From positions 60,780-124,779 of the forward strand of contig NZ_JACGUT010000072.1 in assembly GCF_014076845.1 (NCBI RefSeq): a stretch of DNA of 64,000 bases, in the 5' to 3' direction. The translations under genes and the position numbers were made by a program. Source of the stretch: Colwellia sp. MB3u-41. Lineage in GTDB: Bacteria > Pseudomonadota > Gammaproteobacteria > Enterobacterales > Alteromonadaceae. The notes under the pieces were generated by a model. It had not been told where the DNA came from, ran no database searches, and was given only the letters and a program-made list of their open reading frames with translations. Positions 18,608 to 28,597 of this stretch are shown piece after piece; position 1 is the stretch's first letter; every line of letters starts with the position of its first letter.

Positions 18608-20506
18608 ATGCCGGCTATTATGACAGAAAAAACATCATTACCAAATGCTCCAGTAAAGCAAAGTGCTTTAAAACGAGCTACATTAAGAATTTTTAGTTTA
18701 TTAAATTCATTTAGAAAAATAATTGTTAACCTTGTTTTTTTTATAGTGCTTTTCTTCTTTATTGCTGCAATAGGTGGTGGCGACGAAAAAATTGTTATTC
18801 CAGATAATGCCGCATTAGTTTTAAATATTACTGGTGATATTGTTGAACAAAAACATGTCATAGACCCCATGGATGCTTTGATTACTGAAGCACTAGAAGA
18901 AAAAGAAAAAAATCCAGAAGTGTTAATCACCGATATTATTAATGTCATTGAAAGCGCAAAAAATGACAAACGTATCAAAATGATCGTTTTACAACTTCAA
19001 GGAGTGAATAGTACCGGCCTGAGTAAGTTACAAGATATTGCCCAAGCTTTAGAAAAATTTAAAGCGGTGGGTAAAAAAATAATCGCTGTTGGCGATCAAT
19101 ATTCTCAAGATCAATATTACTTAGCAAGTTCAGCGGATGAAGTCTGGCTTAACCCGCGCGGTTGGTTATTGCTTGACGGTTATGGTCGCTACCAACTTTA
19201 CTTCAAATCAGCATTAGAGAAATTGTCGATAAGCCAGCATATCTTTCGTGTGGGTACCTATAAATCGGCTGTTGAACCTTATATGCGTGACGATATGTCG
19301 GTTGCAGCTAAAGAAGCAAATAAATTATGGTTAAGTGAGCTGTGGTCACAATATAAAAGTGATGTTGCACGTAACAGAAAGTTTTCAATTGATAACTTCG
19401 ATGAAGATGCTGATGTTTTAGTCGCAAAATTAGAAAAAGCTGAGGGTAATATTGCGCAATATGCTTTAGATAACCAATGGGTTGATGCCTTAAAAAATCG
19501 TCAAGACATGAAAAAGTCTTTGATCAAGCTTGTTGGCAAGAATGCCGCAGGTGACAGTTATAATCACATCAGTTTTAAACATTATTTATCAGCAACATCT
19601 CCTCTGTATCCGATTATTAACCCAAACTCTGATAAAGTTGCCGTTATTGTCGCTAAAGGGACTATTTTAGATGGTAACCAAAAGCCAGGTGCTGTTGGCG
19701 GCGATAGTACCGCTGCATTGTTAAGAGAAGCACGTTTAAATAACCAGGTAAAAGCGGTTGTTTTACGTGTCGACAGCCCAGGCGGTAGCGCTTATGCTTC
19801 TGAAATTATTCGTCAAGAAATAGAACTGATAAAACAAGCAGGAAAACCTGTTGTTGCTTCAATGGGAACTTATGCAGCCTCAGGTGGCTATTGGATATCA
19901 GCACCTGCTGATAAAATAATAGCATCACCTGCAACCATTACCGGCTCTATTGGTATTTACGGCTTTTTCATGACCTTTGAAAATTCGTTAAGTAAACTGG
20001 GCGTGTATACCGATGGTGTTGGTACAACTGATATTGCAGGTTTTGGTGTTACCCGCCCACTGACTGAGGGTATGGCAAAAGTATTTCAATTAAATATAAA
20101 TCGAGGCTACCAAGACTTTATCAGCCTTGTTGCTGAGAATAGAAATATGACCCTAGAACAGGTTGATAATATTGCTCAAGGGCGCGTATGGTCTGGCTTA
20201 AAAGCAAAAGAGTTGGGACTCGTTGATGAGCTAGGTAATTTAACAAGCGCCATTAATGCAGCCGCAGAATTAGCTGATCTTGCAACGTATGACACATTAT
20301 TAATCGAAATAGAAAAATCACCTAAAGACCTTTTTCTACAAGGTTTAGTGGGCCAAGCAACAAGCTTTTTCCCTGAATCTGAAATAATAAGCTTAAGCAA
20401 TACAGACAAGTTATTTTTACAATTGAAAAATCAATTATCGCACCTCAACTTACTTAATGATCCGCAAGGCATCTATTCTTTGTGTATGGCTTGTGAAATT
20501 AATTAG
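18608..20506 (+). CDS. sppA: Signal peptide peptidase SppA, 67K type (protease IV)
   Basis: Inner-membrane serine protease degrading cleaved signal peptides, 632 residues (long, double-domain type). One membrane anchor lies at about 37-57 (IIVNLVFFIVLFFFIAAIGG). The catalytic lysine is in VGTYKSAVEPYMRDDMS (about 215-231). The nucleophile serine is in GTYAASGGYWISAPADKI (about 421-438). An alternative start is the in-frame ATG at 18620. A 51-bp repeat cluster separates it from ansA, which probably shares its transcription direction only. Confidence 0.95.
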   Translation: MPAIMTEKTSLPNAPVKQSALKRATLRIFSLLNSFRKIIVNLVFFIVLFFFIAAIGGGDEKIVIPDNAALVLNITGDIVEQKHVIDPMDALITEALEEKEKNPEVLITDIINVIESAKNDKRIKMIVLQLQGVNSTGLSKLQDIAQALEKFKAVGKKIIAVGDQYSQDQYYLASSADEVWLNPRGWLLLDGYGRYQLYFKSALEKLSISQHIFRVGTYKSAVEPYMRDDMSVAAKEANKLWLSELWSQYKSDVARNRKFSIDNFDEDADVLVAKLEKAEGNIAQYALDNQWVDALKNRQDMKKSLIKLVGKNAAGDSYNHISFKHYLSATSPLYPIINPNSDKVAVIVAKGTILDGNQKPGAVGGDSTAALLREARLNNQVKAVVLRVDSPGGSAYASEIIRQEIELIKQAGKPVVASMGTYAASGGYWISAPADKIIASPATITGSIGIYGFFMTFENSLSKLGVYTDGVGTTDIAGFGVTRPLTEGMAKVFQLNINRGYQDFISLVAENRNMTLEQVDNIAQGRVWSGLKAKELGLVDELGNLTSAINAAAELADLATYDTLLIEIEKSPKDLFLQGLVGQATSFFPESEIISLSNTDKLFLQLKNQLSHLNLLNDPQGIYSLCMACEIN

Positions 20507-20516
20507 CCACTCTTTA

Positions 20517-20635
20517 TGTTCAGGATGAACGGTATGTCATGATCACATGGATGTGAAAGAGTGACGATGTTCAGGATGAACGGAATGTCATGATCGCACG
20601 GATGTGAAAGAGTGACGATGTTCAGGACGAACAAG
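20517..20635. repeat. 51-bp tandem intergenic repeat, locus 2 (about 2.3 copies)
   Basis: Units start at 20517, 20568 and 20619, exactly 51 bases apart. The last is cut short after about 15 bases (TGTTCAGGACGAACA). Complete units carry the palindromes GTTCA-GGA-TGAAC and TCACAT-GG-ATGTGA; the second unit has CGCACGGATGTGA instead. It is nearly identical to the locus at 17308 and fills the sppA-ansA gap. Confidence 0.88.
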
Positions 20636-20681
20636 CTATTTTGATAACCAACCAAATAAAGTAAGTATTCAAGGTAAATAA

Positions 20682-21692
20682 ATGAAAAAGCGGATTTATA
20701 TCGCCTACACGGGCGGCACAATAGGAATGAAGAACAGTGGCCAAGGGTACGTACCGGTAAAAGGCCATTTAACCGAGTCTATCAATGGAACGCCAGATTT
20801 TCATCGACAAGAGATGCCAGAGTTTACTATCAATGAATATTCGCCTTTAATCGATTCATCGAACATGACCCCAAGAGATTGGCAACGTATCGCTGATGAT
20901 ATAAAGGCTAATTACGATGATTACGATGGATTTGTTGTGTTGCATGGTACAGATACAATGGCTTACACCAGTTCTGCACTTTCGTTTATGTTTGAAAATT
21001 TAGCCAAACCCGTCATTGTTACCGGCTCTCAAATTCCCTTAAGCCAATTACGTTCAGACGGGCAAGTCAATTTATTAAATTCGCTTTATATTGCGGCAAA
21101 CTACCCTATTAATGAAGTGGGTTTATATTTTAATAATAAATTATACCGGGGTAATCGTTGTATTAAAGCTTATGCTGATGGTTTTAACGCTTTTGACTCA
21201 CCCAATATGCCACCACTTTTAGAGGCGGGCATTAATATAAAATTAGTTGAAGGTAAAATAAATGTTGTAAATGATGCACCATTTAACTTAGCGCAAATCA
21301 CACCGCAACCCATTGGGGTTGTGCATTTATACCCTGGGATCTCTAGCGAGTTGGTCGCCAACATTATTAAACAACCCGTAAAAGCATTAATTATTCGCAG
21401 TTATGGGGTTGGCAATGCGCCACAAGATGAACAATTACTTGCTTGCTTAACACAAGCTTATCATCAAGGTATTGTTGTCGTTAATTGTAGCCAATGTATA
21501 AAAGGTACCGTTAACATGGATGGTTATGCAACGGGTGTCGCGTTGAGTAAATGTGGCGTTGTAGGTGGTGGCGATATGACGTTAGAAGCAACATTAACTA
21601 AGCTACATTATTTACTGAGCAAAGAATTACCACAAGCTGAAATTTGTCGTTTATTAAAAGAAAATTTACGCGGCGAACTCACCACTCACTAA
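20682..21692 (+). CDS. ansA: L-asparaginase I (cytoplasmic type)
   Basis: Hydrolyses asparagine to aspartate and ammonia, 336 residues. The first catalytic threonine is in YTGGTIGM (about 9-16) and the second in VLHGTDTMAYTSSALSFM (about 86-103). VTGSQIPLSQLRSDGQ and RSYGVGNAP follow. There is no signal peptide, fitting the cytoplasmic type I enzyme. An AAGGTAAATAA ribosome region precedes the ATG. sppA-ansA adjacency is common in gammaproteobacteria. Confidence 0.94.
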   Translation: MKKRIYIAYTGGTIGMKNSGQGYVPVKGHLTESINGTPDFHRQEMPEFTINEYSPLIDSSNMTPRDWQRIADDIKANYDDYDGFVVLHGTDTMAYTSSALSFMFENLAKPVIVTGSQIPLSQLRSDGQVNLLNSLYIAANYPINEVGLYFNNKLYRGNRCIKAYADGFNAFDSPNMPPLLEAGINIKLVEGKINVVNDAPFNLAQITPQPIGVVHLYPGISSELVANIIKQPVKALIIRSYGVGNAPQDEQLLACLTQAYHQGIVVVNCSQCIKGTVNMDGYATGVALSKCGVVGGGDMTLEATLTKLHYLLSKELPQAEICRLLKENLRGELTTH

Positions 21693-21711
21693 GATGTTAT
21701 TCACATTATAG

Positions 21712-21746
21712 TTAGGCTATTTTGCAGAATAAGCAAAATAGCCTAA
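21712..21746. terminator. Strong hairpin after ansA
   Basis: A perfect 14-bp stem TTAGGCTATTTTGC/GCAAAATAGCCTAA has a 7-base loop but no clear T run on either side. It may be an RNA-end stabiliser or an atypical terminator. The remaining bases to 22004 hold nothing I can name. Confidence 0.6.
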
Positions 21747-22004
21747 ATTATCGAACTATTTACATCGGGTTATCTGAAAAGCCCTCACCTCCAAACATAA
21801 AAAATAAAATCATTTGTTATCAGTGATTTAACAAGCTATCCATTCTGCTTTAATTGAAAATCATATTATATATCACTTGCCAAACCAGTAACACGTAACC
21901 AAAAATAAGGTGTTATTGCTCAGTATAGATATAAATTTTATGTTTTTATCAAATATCTACTGAAAATAAACAACCTTAAAGATGAGCTTATTTTACAGTA
22001 AATA

Positions 22005-22030
22005 TAAAAAAGCCACTGAATAATCAGTGG
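22005..22030 (-). terminator. Terminator of the DUF349-DUF1315 operon
   Basis: Stem GCCACTGA/TCAGTGGC with a 4-base loop, followed on the minus strand by TTTTTT. It lies 28 bases past the DUF349 stop. Confidence 0.85.
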
Positions 22031-22057
22031 CGATTAACGTTATTTATTTACAGAATA

Positions 22058-24883
22058 TCAACAATAAATAGCTTTAACTCTTGAGAGTAACGGCAAGTCA
22101 GTGGATGATAATTTACCTAATTTTAACCATTCAACAAGTGATTTTGTTAAGTCGATAGGTTGTCCTGAAAGCATCTGGGTTTGCAATAATGTTACTTGAA
22201 CTTGCATGCGCTTCGCTTTACATTCTGCCGGAGATTCCTTACTTGCTAATATCTCAAGCTCTAATGTCTTATCACTTCGGTCAACGCTACGGGTATTTTG
22301 ATAACATTCTTGTAATCGTTTTTGCCAAACGTTGGGTAAATCTACCAGCGACTCACTGAACTTTTCAATTGATGGTGTTTCATCAGTGGCTATATATTCT
22401 AAGCAATTAAAAATCAATTGCCAAGTTTCAGTCTTTTTGTTTTCGTTAATCACTGCTAATTTTTGTGTTATTTGTGCAAGTAGCTTTTCCGCCTGTGTTA
22501 CTGCACTTTTGATCAACGGCTTTTGGCTAACAAGCTTTAAACGTAATGCATCAATATTTTCTTGTATCGTTAATAATTCAGAAGCAGAACCTTGGTCAAC
22601 AATCTGTTGTTGATAATTACCCAGTTGCTCTGTTAACTCAACTTGTTGATGTTGACGGTCAGATTGTTCAACCAATTTGGCTTCATCGCGTTTAGCAAAT
22701 AGTTGGTCATTAACTTTCCTAAACTTTTGCCAAAGTTGATTCTCTTCGCGCTGTCCGCTGTAACCTATCGCTTGCCATTGTGTTTGTAGTTTTTTAACAC
22801 TTTCAATAGCAGAAAAAACATCCTCATCACTTAATGCTTGCGTGACTTGGGCAATCAATAAATTTTTACTGTCACTGTTACGTTGGTGATAATTTCTTAA
22901 TTCAAGCTTTACGGGTTGTAAACTTTCATTAAATTTTTCATTAAGTAACTGAAACTTCTGTTTATCGACCTGCCCTGAATTTTGCCATTGTTGACTTAAT
23001 TTATTAAGTGTTCCGTCGATGAACTTCCAATCAATAGCTTTATTATCAGTACCTTCACTGATTTTTTTTGTAAAGTCATCAGCAAAACTTTGAGCGTTAA
23101 CGATAAGCTGTTGGCGCGTGACAAGATGTTGCTCACGCAAATTTTCTTGTTCTGCATAAAATAAACGACAGGGAGCAAAAGCTTGTTCGCAAAGCGCATT
23201 AAATTGATAGTTTAATTCTTTTTCAACAGTCTCTTCTGCGTGCCCTAAAGAGTTCCAAGTAACACGAAATTGTTTTACTTTCGCTGCTTGGTCATTAGGG
23301 TTATCAAGTGGTTGGTTTACTAATAACTGAATATCAGCGAGTAGTTGGTGTTTTCTTGGCGTTGCAATTGAATGCTCTAAGTCACTTAGTTCAGCAATTT
23401 TATCTGAGATATCATCAAAGTCACGTTGCACACGTGATTTTTGCTCATCAGATAACCCGTCATAATGTTTTTTAGCTTTTTTGAAAACCCCAAAAGCAGC
23501 ATTATACTTGCCACTGATAATTAATCGTTTAACATCAGCGATTTTTTTCTGACATTGCGCTAGTAGTAGTCCTTGCTCTTTAAGTAAAGACTTCAGGCCT
23601 TTTTGCCATTGTTTCTTTATTTCTTTAAACGCATCAACAACTGTTTGTGGTAAAACCCCCGCCGCTTTTTGCTCAACACTTTTCCATTCTTGTAACCATT
23701 CATCGAATAAAGGCTTGCGCAGGTTCAGCTCATCAATGTCTTTGGGTAAAGCTACTTGTGAAATTTTTGAAATTAAATGAGTGGCGTCACTCACCGATTG
23801 CGCAATTTCAGGTAACAACGCCAATTTTTTTGACTGTGCTTTAACTAAGACAATAAATGAGTCTTGCTCTTTCTTACTGAGTATTGATGCTGATATTTCT
23901 GAAAGTAATTGTTCAAGTTGATGCTGGTATTGTGCTTCATCTAACTCACCGCTTTCAAATATTGTTGTGGTAAGTTTTTGACTAATTTCATTAAGCTGAC
24001 GATTAAAATGTTCATTTGCGACTTTTTTATCGTGAATTAATTTATCAGCAATAATTTGTTGTTCATAAGCTTCATGCAGCGGAGCAAAATGTTTAATCAA
24101 TTGTGCATTGATAACTTTATACTTTTGATTAAAACTGTCAGATTCGTGTGATGTTAAACAAGAAAAATCTTGATGGTAACTGTGCCACTGCTCTTCGAGT
24201 TCTGTTTGTTTTTCTTTTATTTGCAGATAATCATTAACGTCTTTTAAAGCGAGTAACTTGGCTAAAACTAACTGGACACCTTTTTTAATTTTGTCGGGCT
24301 GCTCTGCTAAGACTTTTAATTGTTCAATCTTTTGCTCAATCTGATTTTTTATTTGTTCATTACACGATTTCTTTAACAACTTGTCTAACACATCAACAGG
24401 TAGTGTTTGTTGCAGCAAGAATGTTTGTACTATTTCATTTTGCTTATGTGTAAATATAGAAAGCGTTAACGACGGCTTATTTATTTTTTCAAACAAGGCG
24501 ATAACAACATCTGCTTTTGTTTCACTTTGTAACCATAACTCCAAAGATGGCAATTTATTATTACTTTTTAATAGCGCCAATTTATCTTGATTACTGATGG
24601 TAATGTCATGCTGGCCAAGCAAAATTTTCTCAACTTGCTTAATACAATACTCACGCACTTTTTTATTGTCGTTGTCGATGCTGTTTTGATGCCAAACAGT
24701 AAAGTTGGCGATTTTAAGGAGCGCAGCACGACGTACTAATTCATTAGGATCTGTTTGTGCGAGGGTTGTTAAGATAACTAATTCATCTGAATTGCTCGAT
24801 GATAAATCTTCATTAATCGCGGTTAACCGCACATTGTGTTCTTTGCTCTGCCATTTTGCTTTGAAAAATTTAGAAAAAATCAT
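22058..24883 (-). CDS. DUF349 repeat protein, large coiled-coil
   Basis: 941 residues, largely charged alpha-helical and rich in Gln/Lys/Glu. The N-terminal part (about 1-130) looks HEAT-like (ELVRRAALLKIANF). It then has several DUF349-type segments with repeating W-x5-G/W-x-x-x-F spacing, for example EQWHSYHQDF, DEWLQEWKSVEQ, VTWNSLGHAEETVEKELNYQFNALC and TQWQAIGYSGQREENQLWQKFRKVND. DUF349 proteins are widespread in Alteromonadales and their role is unknown. It overlaps the upstream DUF1315 gene by 4 bases, so they are translationally coupled. Confidence 0.88.
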   Translation of the reverse strand: MIFSKFFKAKWQSKEHNVRLTAINEDLSSSNSDELVILTTLAQTDPNELVRRAALLKIANFTVWHQNSIDNDNKKVREYCIKQVEKILLGQHDITISNQDKLALLKSNNKLPSLELWLQSETKADVVIALFEKINKPSLTLSIFTHKQNEIVQTFLLQQTLPVDVLDKLLKKSCNEQIKNQIEQKIEQLKVLAEQPDKIKKGVQLVLAKLLALKDVNDYLQIKEKQTELEEQWHSYHQDFSCLTSHESDSFNQKYKVINAQLIKHFAPLHEAYEQQIIADKLIHDKKVANEHFNRQLNEISQKLTTTIFESGELDEAQYQHQLEQLLSEISASILSKKEQDSFIVLVKAQSKKLALLPEIAQSVSDATHLISKISQVALPKDIDELNLRKPLFDEWLQEWKSVEQKAAGVLPQTVVDAFKEIKKQWQKGLKSLLKEQGLLLAQCQKKIADVKRLIISGKYNAAFGVFKKAKKHYDGLSDEQKSRVQRDFDDISDKIAELSDLEHSIATPRKHQLLADIQLLVNQPLDNPNDQAAKVKQFRVTWNSLGHAEETVEKELNYQFNALCEQAFAPCRLFYAEQENLREQHLVTRQQLIVNAQSFADDFTKKISEGTDNKAIDWKFIDGTLNKLSQQWQNSGQVDKQKFQLLNEKFNESLQPVKLELRNYHQRNSDSKNLLIAQVTQALSDEDVFSAIESVKKLQTQWQAIGYSGQREENQLWQKFRKVNDQLFAKRDEAKLVEQSDRQHQQVELTEQLGNYQQQIVDQGSASELLTIQENIDALRLKLVSQKPLIKSAVTQAEKLLAQITQKLAVINENKKTETWQLIFNCLEYIATDETPSIEKFSESLVDLPNVWQKRLQECYQNTRSVDRSDKTLELEILASKESPAECKAKRMQVQVTLLQTQMLSGQPIDLTKSLVEWLKLGKLSSTDLPLLSRVKAIYC

Positions 24884-25170
24884 AGATCGGAAAACCTTGC
24901 AATATTATTGTCTGGATTGTTTTTAAGCTCAGCGAATTCGCTTTTTAACTGACGTTTAGTTTTATCAATAATAAGACCGTCCGCGCCAACACTTAAGATT
25001 TCATCTGAATTTAAATGTCTTGATTGATACGCCATAGTAATTTGCAATGCGGAGTCTTTTTGCGGTTTATCAACCACCGTACCTTCAGGCCATTTACCTG
25101 TTTCAGCAGCACACTTTAAGCGCAAGTACATTTCTTCTGACATATTGTCTACTAATGAAATAATATCCAT
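24880..25170 (-). CDS. DUF1315 (YeaC-like) small protein
   Basis: 96 residues from the ATG at 25170 (MDIISLVDNMSEEMYLRLKCAAETGKWPEG). This aligns with E. coli YeaC (MNIDDLVNKMTPDVYQRL..AVELGKW..G). A longer frame to 25281 would overlap the upstream gene and has an unfamiliar N-terminus. A central QITMAYQSRHLNSDEILSVG block and the KQQLK-like tail (KTKRQLKSEF) are family features. Function unknown. The ATGA overlap with DUF349 suggests coupled translation. Confidence 0.85.
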   Translation of the reverse strand: MDIISLVDNMSEEMYLRLKCAAETGKWPEGTVVDKPQKDSALQITMAYQSRHLNSDEILSVGADGLIIDKTKRQLKSEFAELKNNPDNNIARFSDL

Positions 25171-25219
25171 TGTTTTATTTACAGCCTTTATTGCTTCGTT
25201 CTTTCGAGGGAAGTTAATG

Positions 25220-25546
25220 TTAATTTCGGTATTTAAGCATAAGCAAACGAACTCGGGTCGTAATATACCAAATAAAGCCAATGACTGCAGAACCTATACT
25301 CATAAAATATTGCCATGTGCCTTGTTGAGCATCTTGCCAATACAAAAAGAGAAAACCACCACAAAAAAGTAGCATGGCGATAAAGGAGTGATTCATCAGA
25401 TTTTGTGATTGATTTATTTTGCTCAGTTTTTTCATTGATGCCATTTGACTCGCATCAACTGTGGTTAAATCTATTTCACAATGAGAGCAAGACTTCGCTT
25501 TGTCAGATATCTTTTTCTTACAGTTCGGGCAATTAATTACAGCCAT
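25220..25546 (-). CDS. Zinc-ribbon membrane protein
   Basis: About 108 residues from MAVINCPNCKKKISDKAKSC (ATG at 25546; an ATG 18 bases upstream is also in frame). A CPNC...CSHC zinc ribbon occupies about 6-24, then a linker and two membrane segments at about 55-71 (FIAMLLFCGGFLFLYW) and 80-97 (YFMSIGSAVIGFIWYI). A basic tail follows. Function unknown. It lies 49 bases upstream of DUF1315 in the same direction. Confidence 0.78.
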   Translation of the reverse strand: MAVINCPNCKKKISDKAKSCSHCEIDLTTVDASQMASMKKLSKINQSQNLMNHSFIAMLLFCGGFLFLYWQDAQQGTWQYFMSIGSAVIGFIWYITTRVRLLMLKYRN

Positions 25547-25602
25547 AGGAAGATAACTTTTCATAAAATAATTAGTGTCAATATTCTACCTAAATTTAAG
25601 CA

Positions 25603-25628
25603 AAAAAAAACGTCCTAATGGACGTTTT
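25603..25628 (-). terminator. Terminator of the symporter gene
   Basis: Stem AAAACGTCC/GGACGTTTT (25607-25628) with loop TAAT, followed on the minus strand by nine T. It sits 58 bases after the symporter stop. Confidence 0.88.
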
Positions 25629-25685
25629 TTAAAGTAATTTTACTTTTATTGTAAATTAATAACCGTAAAGCAATTATTAACAATG

Positions 25686-27176
25686 TTACTTGTTTTTATT
25701 AAAGCGATCTTCCCAGAACTTAGCTTTTTCGATACCAAGTTTTTTCGGATCAAAGGTAAATTTTGTTACCCCTAACTTCTGTTGGCTTTCATAATCTTTC
25801 AAGGCTTTAATAGCAGGTTTTGCCATAAAGAATATGGCGATAAGCGCAAATATATTCAACCATGCCATTAATCCAACACCAATATCTCCTAAACTCCATG
25901 CGGCGCTTGGTTCGGCAACCGTACCGTAAAAAACCGCTGACATTAAAACAACTTTAAGAAAAAATTTAAGCACCGGCATTTTAATGGTTTTATTGATATA
26001 AGAAACATTATTTTCTGCAATAAAGTAATAAGCCAATACGGTTGTAAAAGCAAAGAAAAACAAGGCAATAGCAATGAAAGGCTTACCAAATCCTGTTAAA
26101 ACACTATCAACAGCAATTTGCGTGAAGGCAGGACCACTAATAACAACATCACTCGCTAAGTTACTAACAACAAAGCTCGTCGCACCTTCTGGCATAACAT
26201 TATACGACTGGGTAATTAAGATCATAAATGCGGTTGCAGAGCAGACAAACAACGTATCAATGTAAACAGAAAAAGCTTGCACTAATCCTTGTTGCGCTGG
26301 GTGTTCAACTTCAGCGGCGGCGGCGGCATGTGGCCCAGTACCTTGTCCCGCTTCATTGGAATAAACGCCTCGTTTAACCCCCCAACCTATTGCAGCACCA
26401 AGTCCTGCCATTGGCGTAAAAGCATCCGTAATAATTAACATAAAGACCCCCGGCAATTGATCAATATGTAATGCAATGATAGTACAGGCAATAATAATGT
26501 AAGCCAATGCCATAAATGGCACAACAATTTGGGTAAAGTTAGCAATACGCTTAACACCACCAAAAATGATAAACCCAAGTAATAGCACAATAAACACGGC
26601 GGTATAGACTTTAGTTAAAGGTAAATCACCCATAAAAGAAGTTACCGAACCACCGGAACCAAACACATTGACCATCGCATCGCCAATACCGTTTGATTGT
26701 ACAACCGGTAATAATACGCCACAAGCGAGAATAGTTGATAAGGCAAATATCCAGGCATACCACTTTTGACCCAGCGCTTTTTCAATGTAATAAGCAGGAC
26801 CACCTCGGTACTGACCCTCTTCTTCTTCTTTATAAATCTGAGCATTGGTTGATTCAATATAAGCAGTAGCTGCACCTAAAAAGGCAACGACCCACATCCA
26901 AAAAACGGCACCAGGACCACCAAAACCTATCGCGGCTGCAACACCGGCAATATTACCGGTACCAACACGTCCGGATAAAGAAACAGCTAAAGCTTGGAAA
27001 GATGAAATACCTTTATCTGAGCTTTTACCCGAAAGTAATAAGCGAAACATTTCACGAAAATGACGTACTTGCGCAAATCGCGTTAAAATAGAGAAAAATA
27101 CACCTGTACCTAAACAGAGATAAATTAAGTATGGGCTCCAAATATAGCCATTAATCGTATTTACAATTTCTTCCAC
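25686..27176 (-). CDS. Alanine/glycine:cation symporter (AGCS family)
   Basis: Inner-membrane Na+-coupled uptake of alanine or glycine, 496 residues, about 11 membrane segments. The family signature is GRVGTGNIAGVAAAIGFGGPGAVFWMWVVAFLGAATAYIES (about 68-108). GWGVKRGVYSNEAGQGTGPHAAAAAEVEHPAQQGLVQ (about 264-300) is the second hallmark. Alanine uptake would link functionally to the alanine dehydrogenase gene at 36351, though they are not adjacent. The upstream region (27177-27324) is AT-rich with no other gene. Confidence 0.94.
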   Translation of the reverse strand: MEEIVNTINGYIWSPYLIYLCLGTGVFFSILTRFAQVRHFREMFRLLLSGKSSDKGISSFQALAVSLSGRVGTGNIAGVAAAIGFGGPGAVFWMWVVAFLGAATAYIESTNAQIYKEEEEGQYRGGPAYYIEKALGQKWYAWIFALSTILACGVLLPVVQSNGIGDAMVNVFGSGGSVTSFMGDLPLTKVYTAVFIVLLLGFIIFGGVKRIANFTQIVVPFMALAYIIIACTIIALHIDQLPGVFMLIITDAFTPMAGLGAAIGWGVKRGVYSNEAGQGTGPHAAAAAEVEHPAQQGLVQAFSVYIDTLFVCSATAFMILITQSYNVMPEGATSFVVSNLASDVVISGPAFTQIAVDSVLTGFGKPFIAIALFFFAFTTVLAYYFIAENNVSYINKTIKMPVLKFFLKVVLMSAVFYGTVAEPSAAWSLGDIGVGLMAWLNIFALIAIFFMAKPAIKALKDYESQQKLGVTKFTFDPKKLGIEKAKFWEDRFNKNK

Positions 27177-27324
27177 ATGCCACTCCTGATTTATTATTAT
27201 TATTTAGTTTTTTATCAATTGTATATTCGTTAACAATTAAGACATAAGTATCAGCGTGCTAAGGCATGTTGATTGATAACGAATACATATAAATTTTTTA
27301 AACTTTTTGCTATAGGTAGTATTT

Positions 27325-27349
27325 AAAGAGCTGCCAAGGTAGCTCTTTT
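27325..27349 (-). terminator. Hairpin after the M14 carboxypeptidase gene
   Basis: AAAGAGCTGCC-AA-GGTAGCTCTTT forms an 11-bp stem with one G-T pair. The T run after it on the minus strand is weak, so terminator function is likely but not certain. Confidence 0.55.
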
Positions 27350-27396
27350 GTAACACTTTATAGAGCAGTGTTACATTTATTAACTGAAGATATTGT

Positions 27397-28524
27397 TTAA
27401 CGAAGGTCGCCAACAACATGATAAATGGCCGTTAAAAAATCACGACCAAATAAGCTACTGCGCGTGTCTGACCAACCGACACTGCGATCTGGTAATAAAT
27501 CATTGTCTTTAAAGGGCATTTCTACCGTGTAAGACAAACATTTGAAGTTATTACCAACCCAATTAGCCCCCACTGTTAAGTTAGCTTGGCCGGGCTCATC
27601 TTTATCATAACCTTTGTCATCTTGAAATTCTGGTGTTACCGCTAGAAGAATGGCTTTGAATTTTTCTTCTAAGGCTTGATGTTTAGCGTCATATGCGGGG
27701 ACACCTTCACAGCCAGCGACAAAGTTAAACGGTAGAGCTTCATCGCCATGAATATCAAGAAACAGGTCAACACCGGTAGCTAACATTTTTTCACGCACTA
27801 AAAATACTTCAGGGCTACGTTCCATTGAAGGCTCTAACCACTCACGATTTAAATTAGTACCGATAGCATTTGTTCTTAAATGTCCTCGAACTGAACCATC
27901 AGGATTCATATTAGGTACTAAGTAAAACACTGAACTGTCTAATAGTGAACGAGCAACGCCGTCATCTTCATCAAGTAAACGGTCTATAAAACCTTCCATA
28001 AACCATTCAGCCATACTTTCACCCGGGTGCTGGCGAGCAGTTACCCAAATAACCTTCTTATTTTCGCCGTCGTCACCCACTTTCAATACTGAAATGTCAC
28101 GGCCGTCTAGTGTTTGCCCTAATACTTGTAACTGACAATCAATATCTAACTGGGCTTGATGAAGTAAGTCTTGATGACGTTCATAGCTATATGGAGCAAA
28201 ATAAGCGAAATAAACGGAGTCGTATTCTGGGGTTAGCGTGATACTGAGTTTTTCGCCATCAAATTCTGTTGGTACACGAAACCAGTGCTCTCGATCATAA
28301 GAAGCGACGGCCTGATAATCTGTCCAACCTTCGGTATAAGCGGAAGTACCGGCATTCATTAAATGTAGGGTATGCTCGCATCGCTCTGTATTATGAAGTT
28401 TAAAATGAAACCACTGATAAAAATCTGATTGATTGTCTTTAACAATTTCAAGTTGAATGTTATTGGCTTGGCTTGCGTCGATAACGCGGATATTGCCACT
28501 GTCAAAGTTTGATGTAATTTGCAT
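27397..28524 (-). CDS. M14-family zinc carboxypeptidase (cytosolic, M14_6-like)
   Basis: 375 residues from the ATG at 28524 (MQITSNFDSGNIRVID). The in-frame start 45 bases upstream lacks family support. An N-terminal beta domain (about 1-125) ends in the YFAPYSYER motif typical of the cytosolic carboxypeptidase-like subfamily. The catalytic domain shows the zinc ligands in RQHPGES (His, Glu; about 164-170). NPDGSVRGHLRTNAIGTNLNREW follows, and the third zinc ligand is in LFLDIHGDE. No signal peptide is seen. The peptide substrate is unknown. It lies downstream of a thioredoxin-like gene in the same direction. Confidence 0.9.
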   Translation of the reverse strand: MQITSNFDSGNIRVIDASQANNIQLEIVKDNQSDFYQWFHFKLHNTERCEHTLHLMNAGTSAYTEGWTDYQAVASYDREHWFRVPTEFDGEKLSITLTPEYDSVYFAYFAPYSYERHQDLLHQAQLDIDCQLQVLGQTLDGRDISVLKVGDDGENKKVIWVTARQHPGESMAEWFMEGFIDRLLDEDDGVARSLLDSSVFYLVPNMNPDGSVRGHLRTNAIGTNLNREWLEPSMERSPEVFLVREKMLATGVDLFLDIHGDEALPFNFVAGCEGVPAYDAKHQALEEKFKAILLAVTPEFQDDKGYDKDEPGQANLTVGANWVGNNFKCLSYTVEMPFKDNDLLPDRSVGWSDTRSSLFGRDFLTAIYHVVGDLR

Positions 28525-28597
28525 ACCGTGATCTGCTATTTTTATTATGAATAGCCACAGTGTACACAATCAATGAAAAGATCAGAAGTAATATGCG

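Noticed and set aside
20503..20721. Minus-strand repeat protein at the 51-bp repeats
   Set aside because: 51 is divisible by three, so any frame repeats; the protein-like pattern is a by-product of the DNA repeat.
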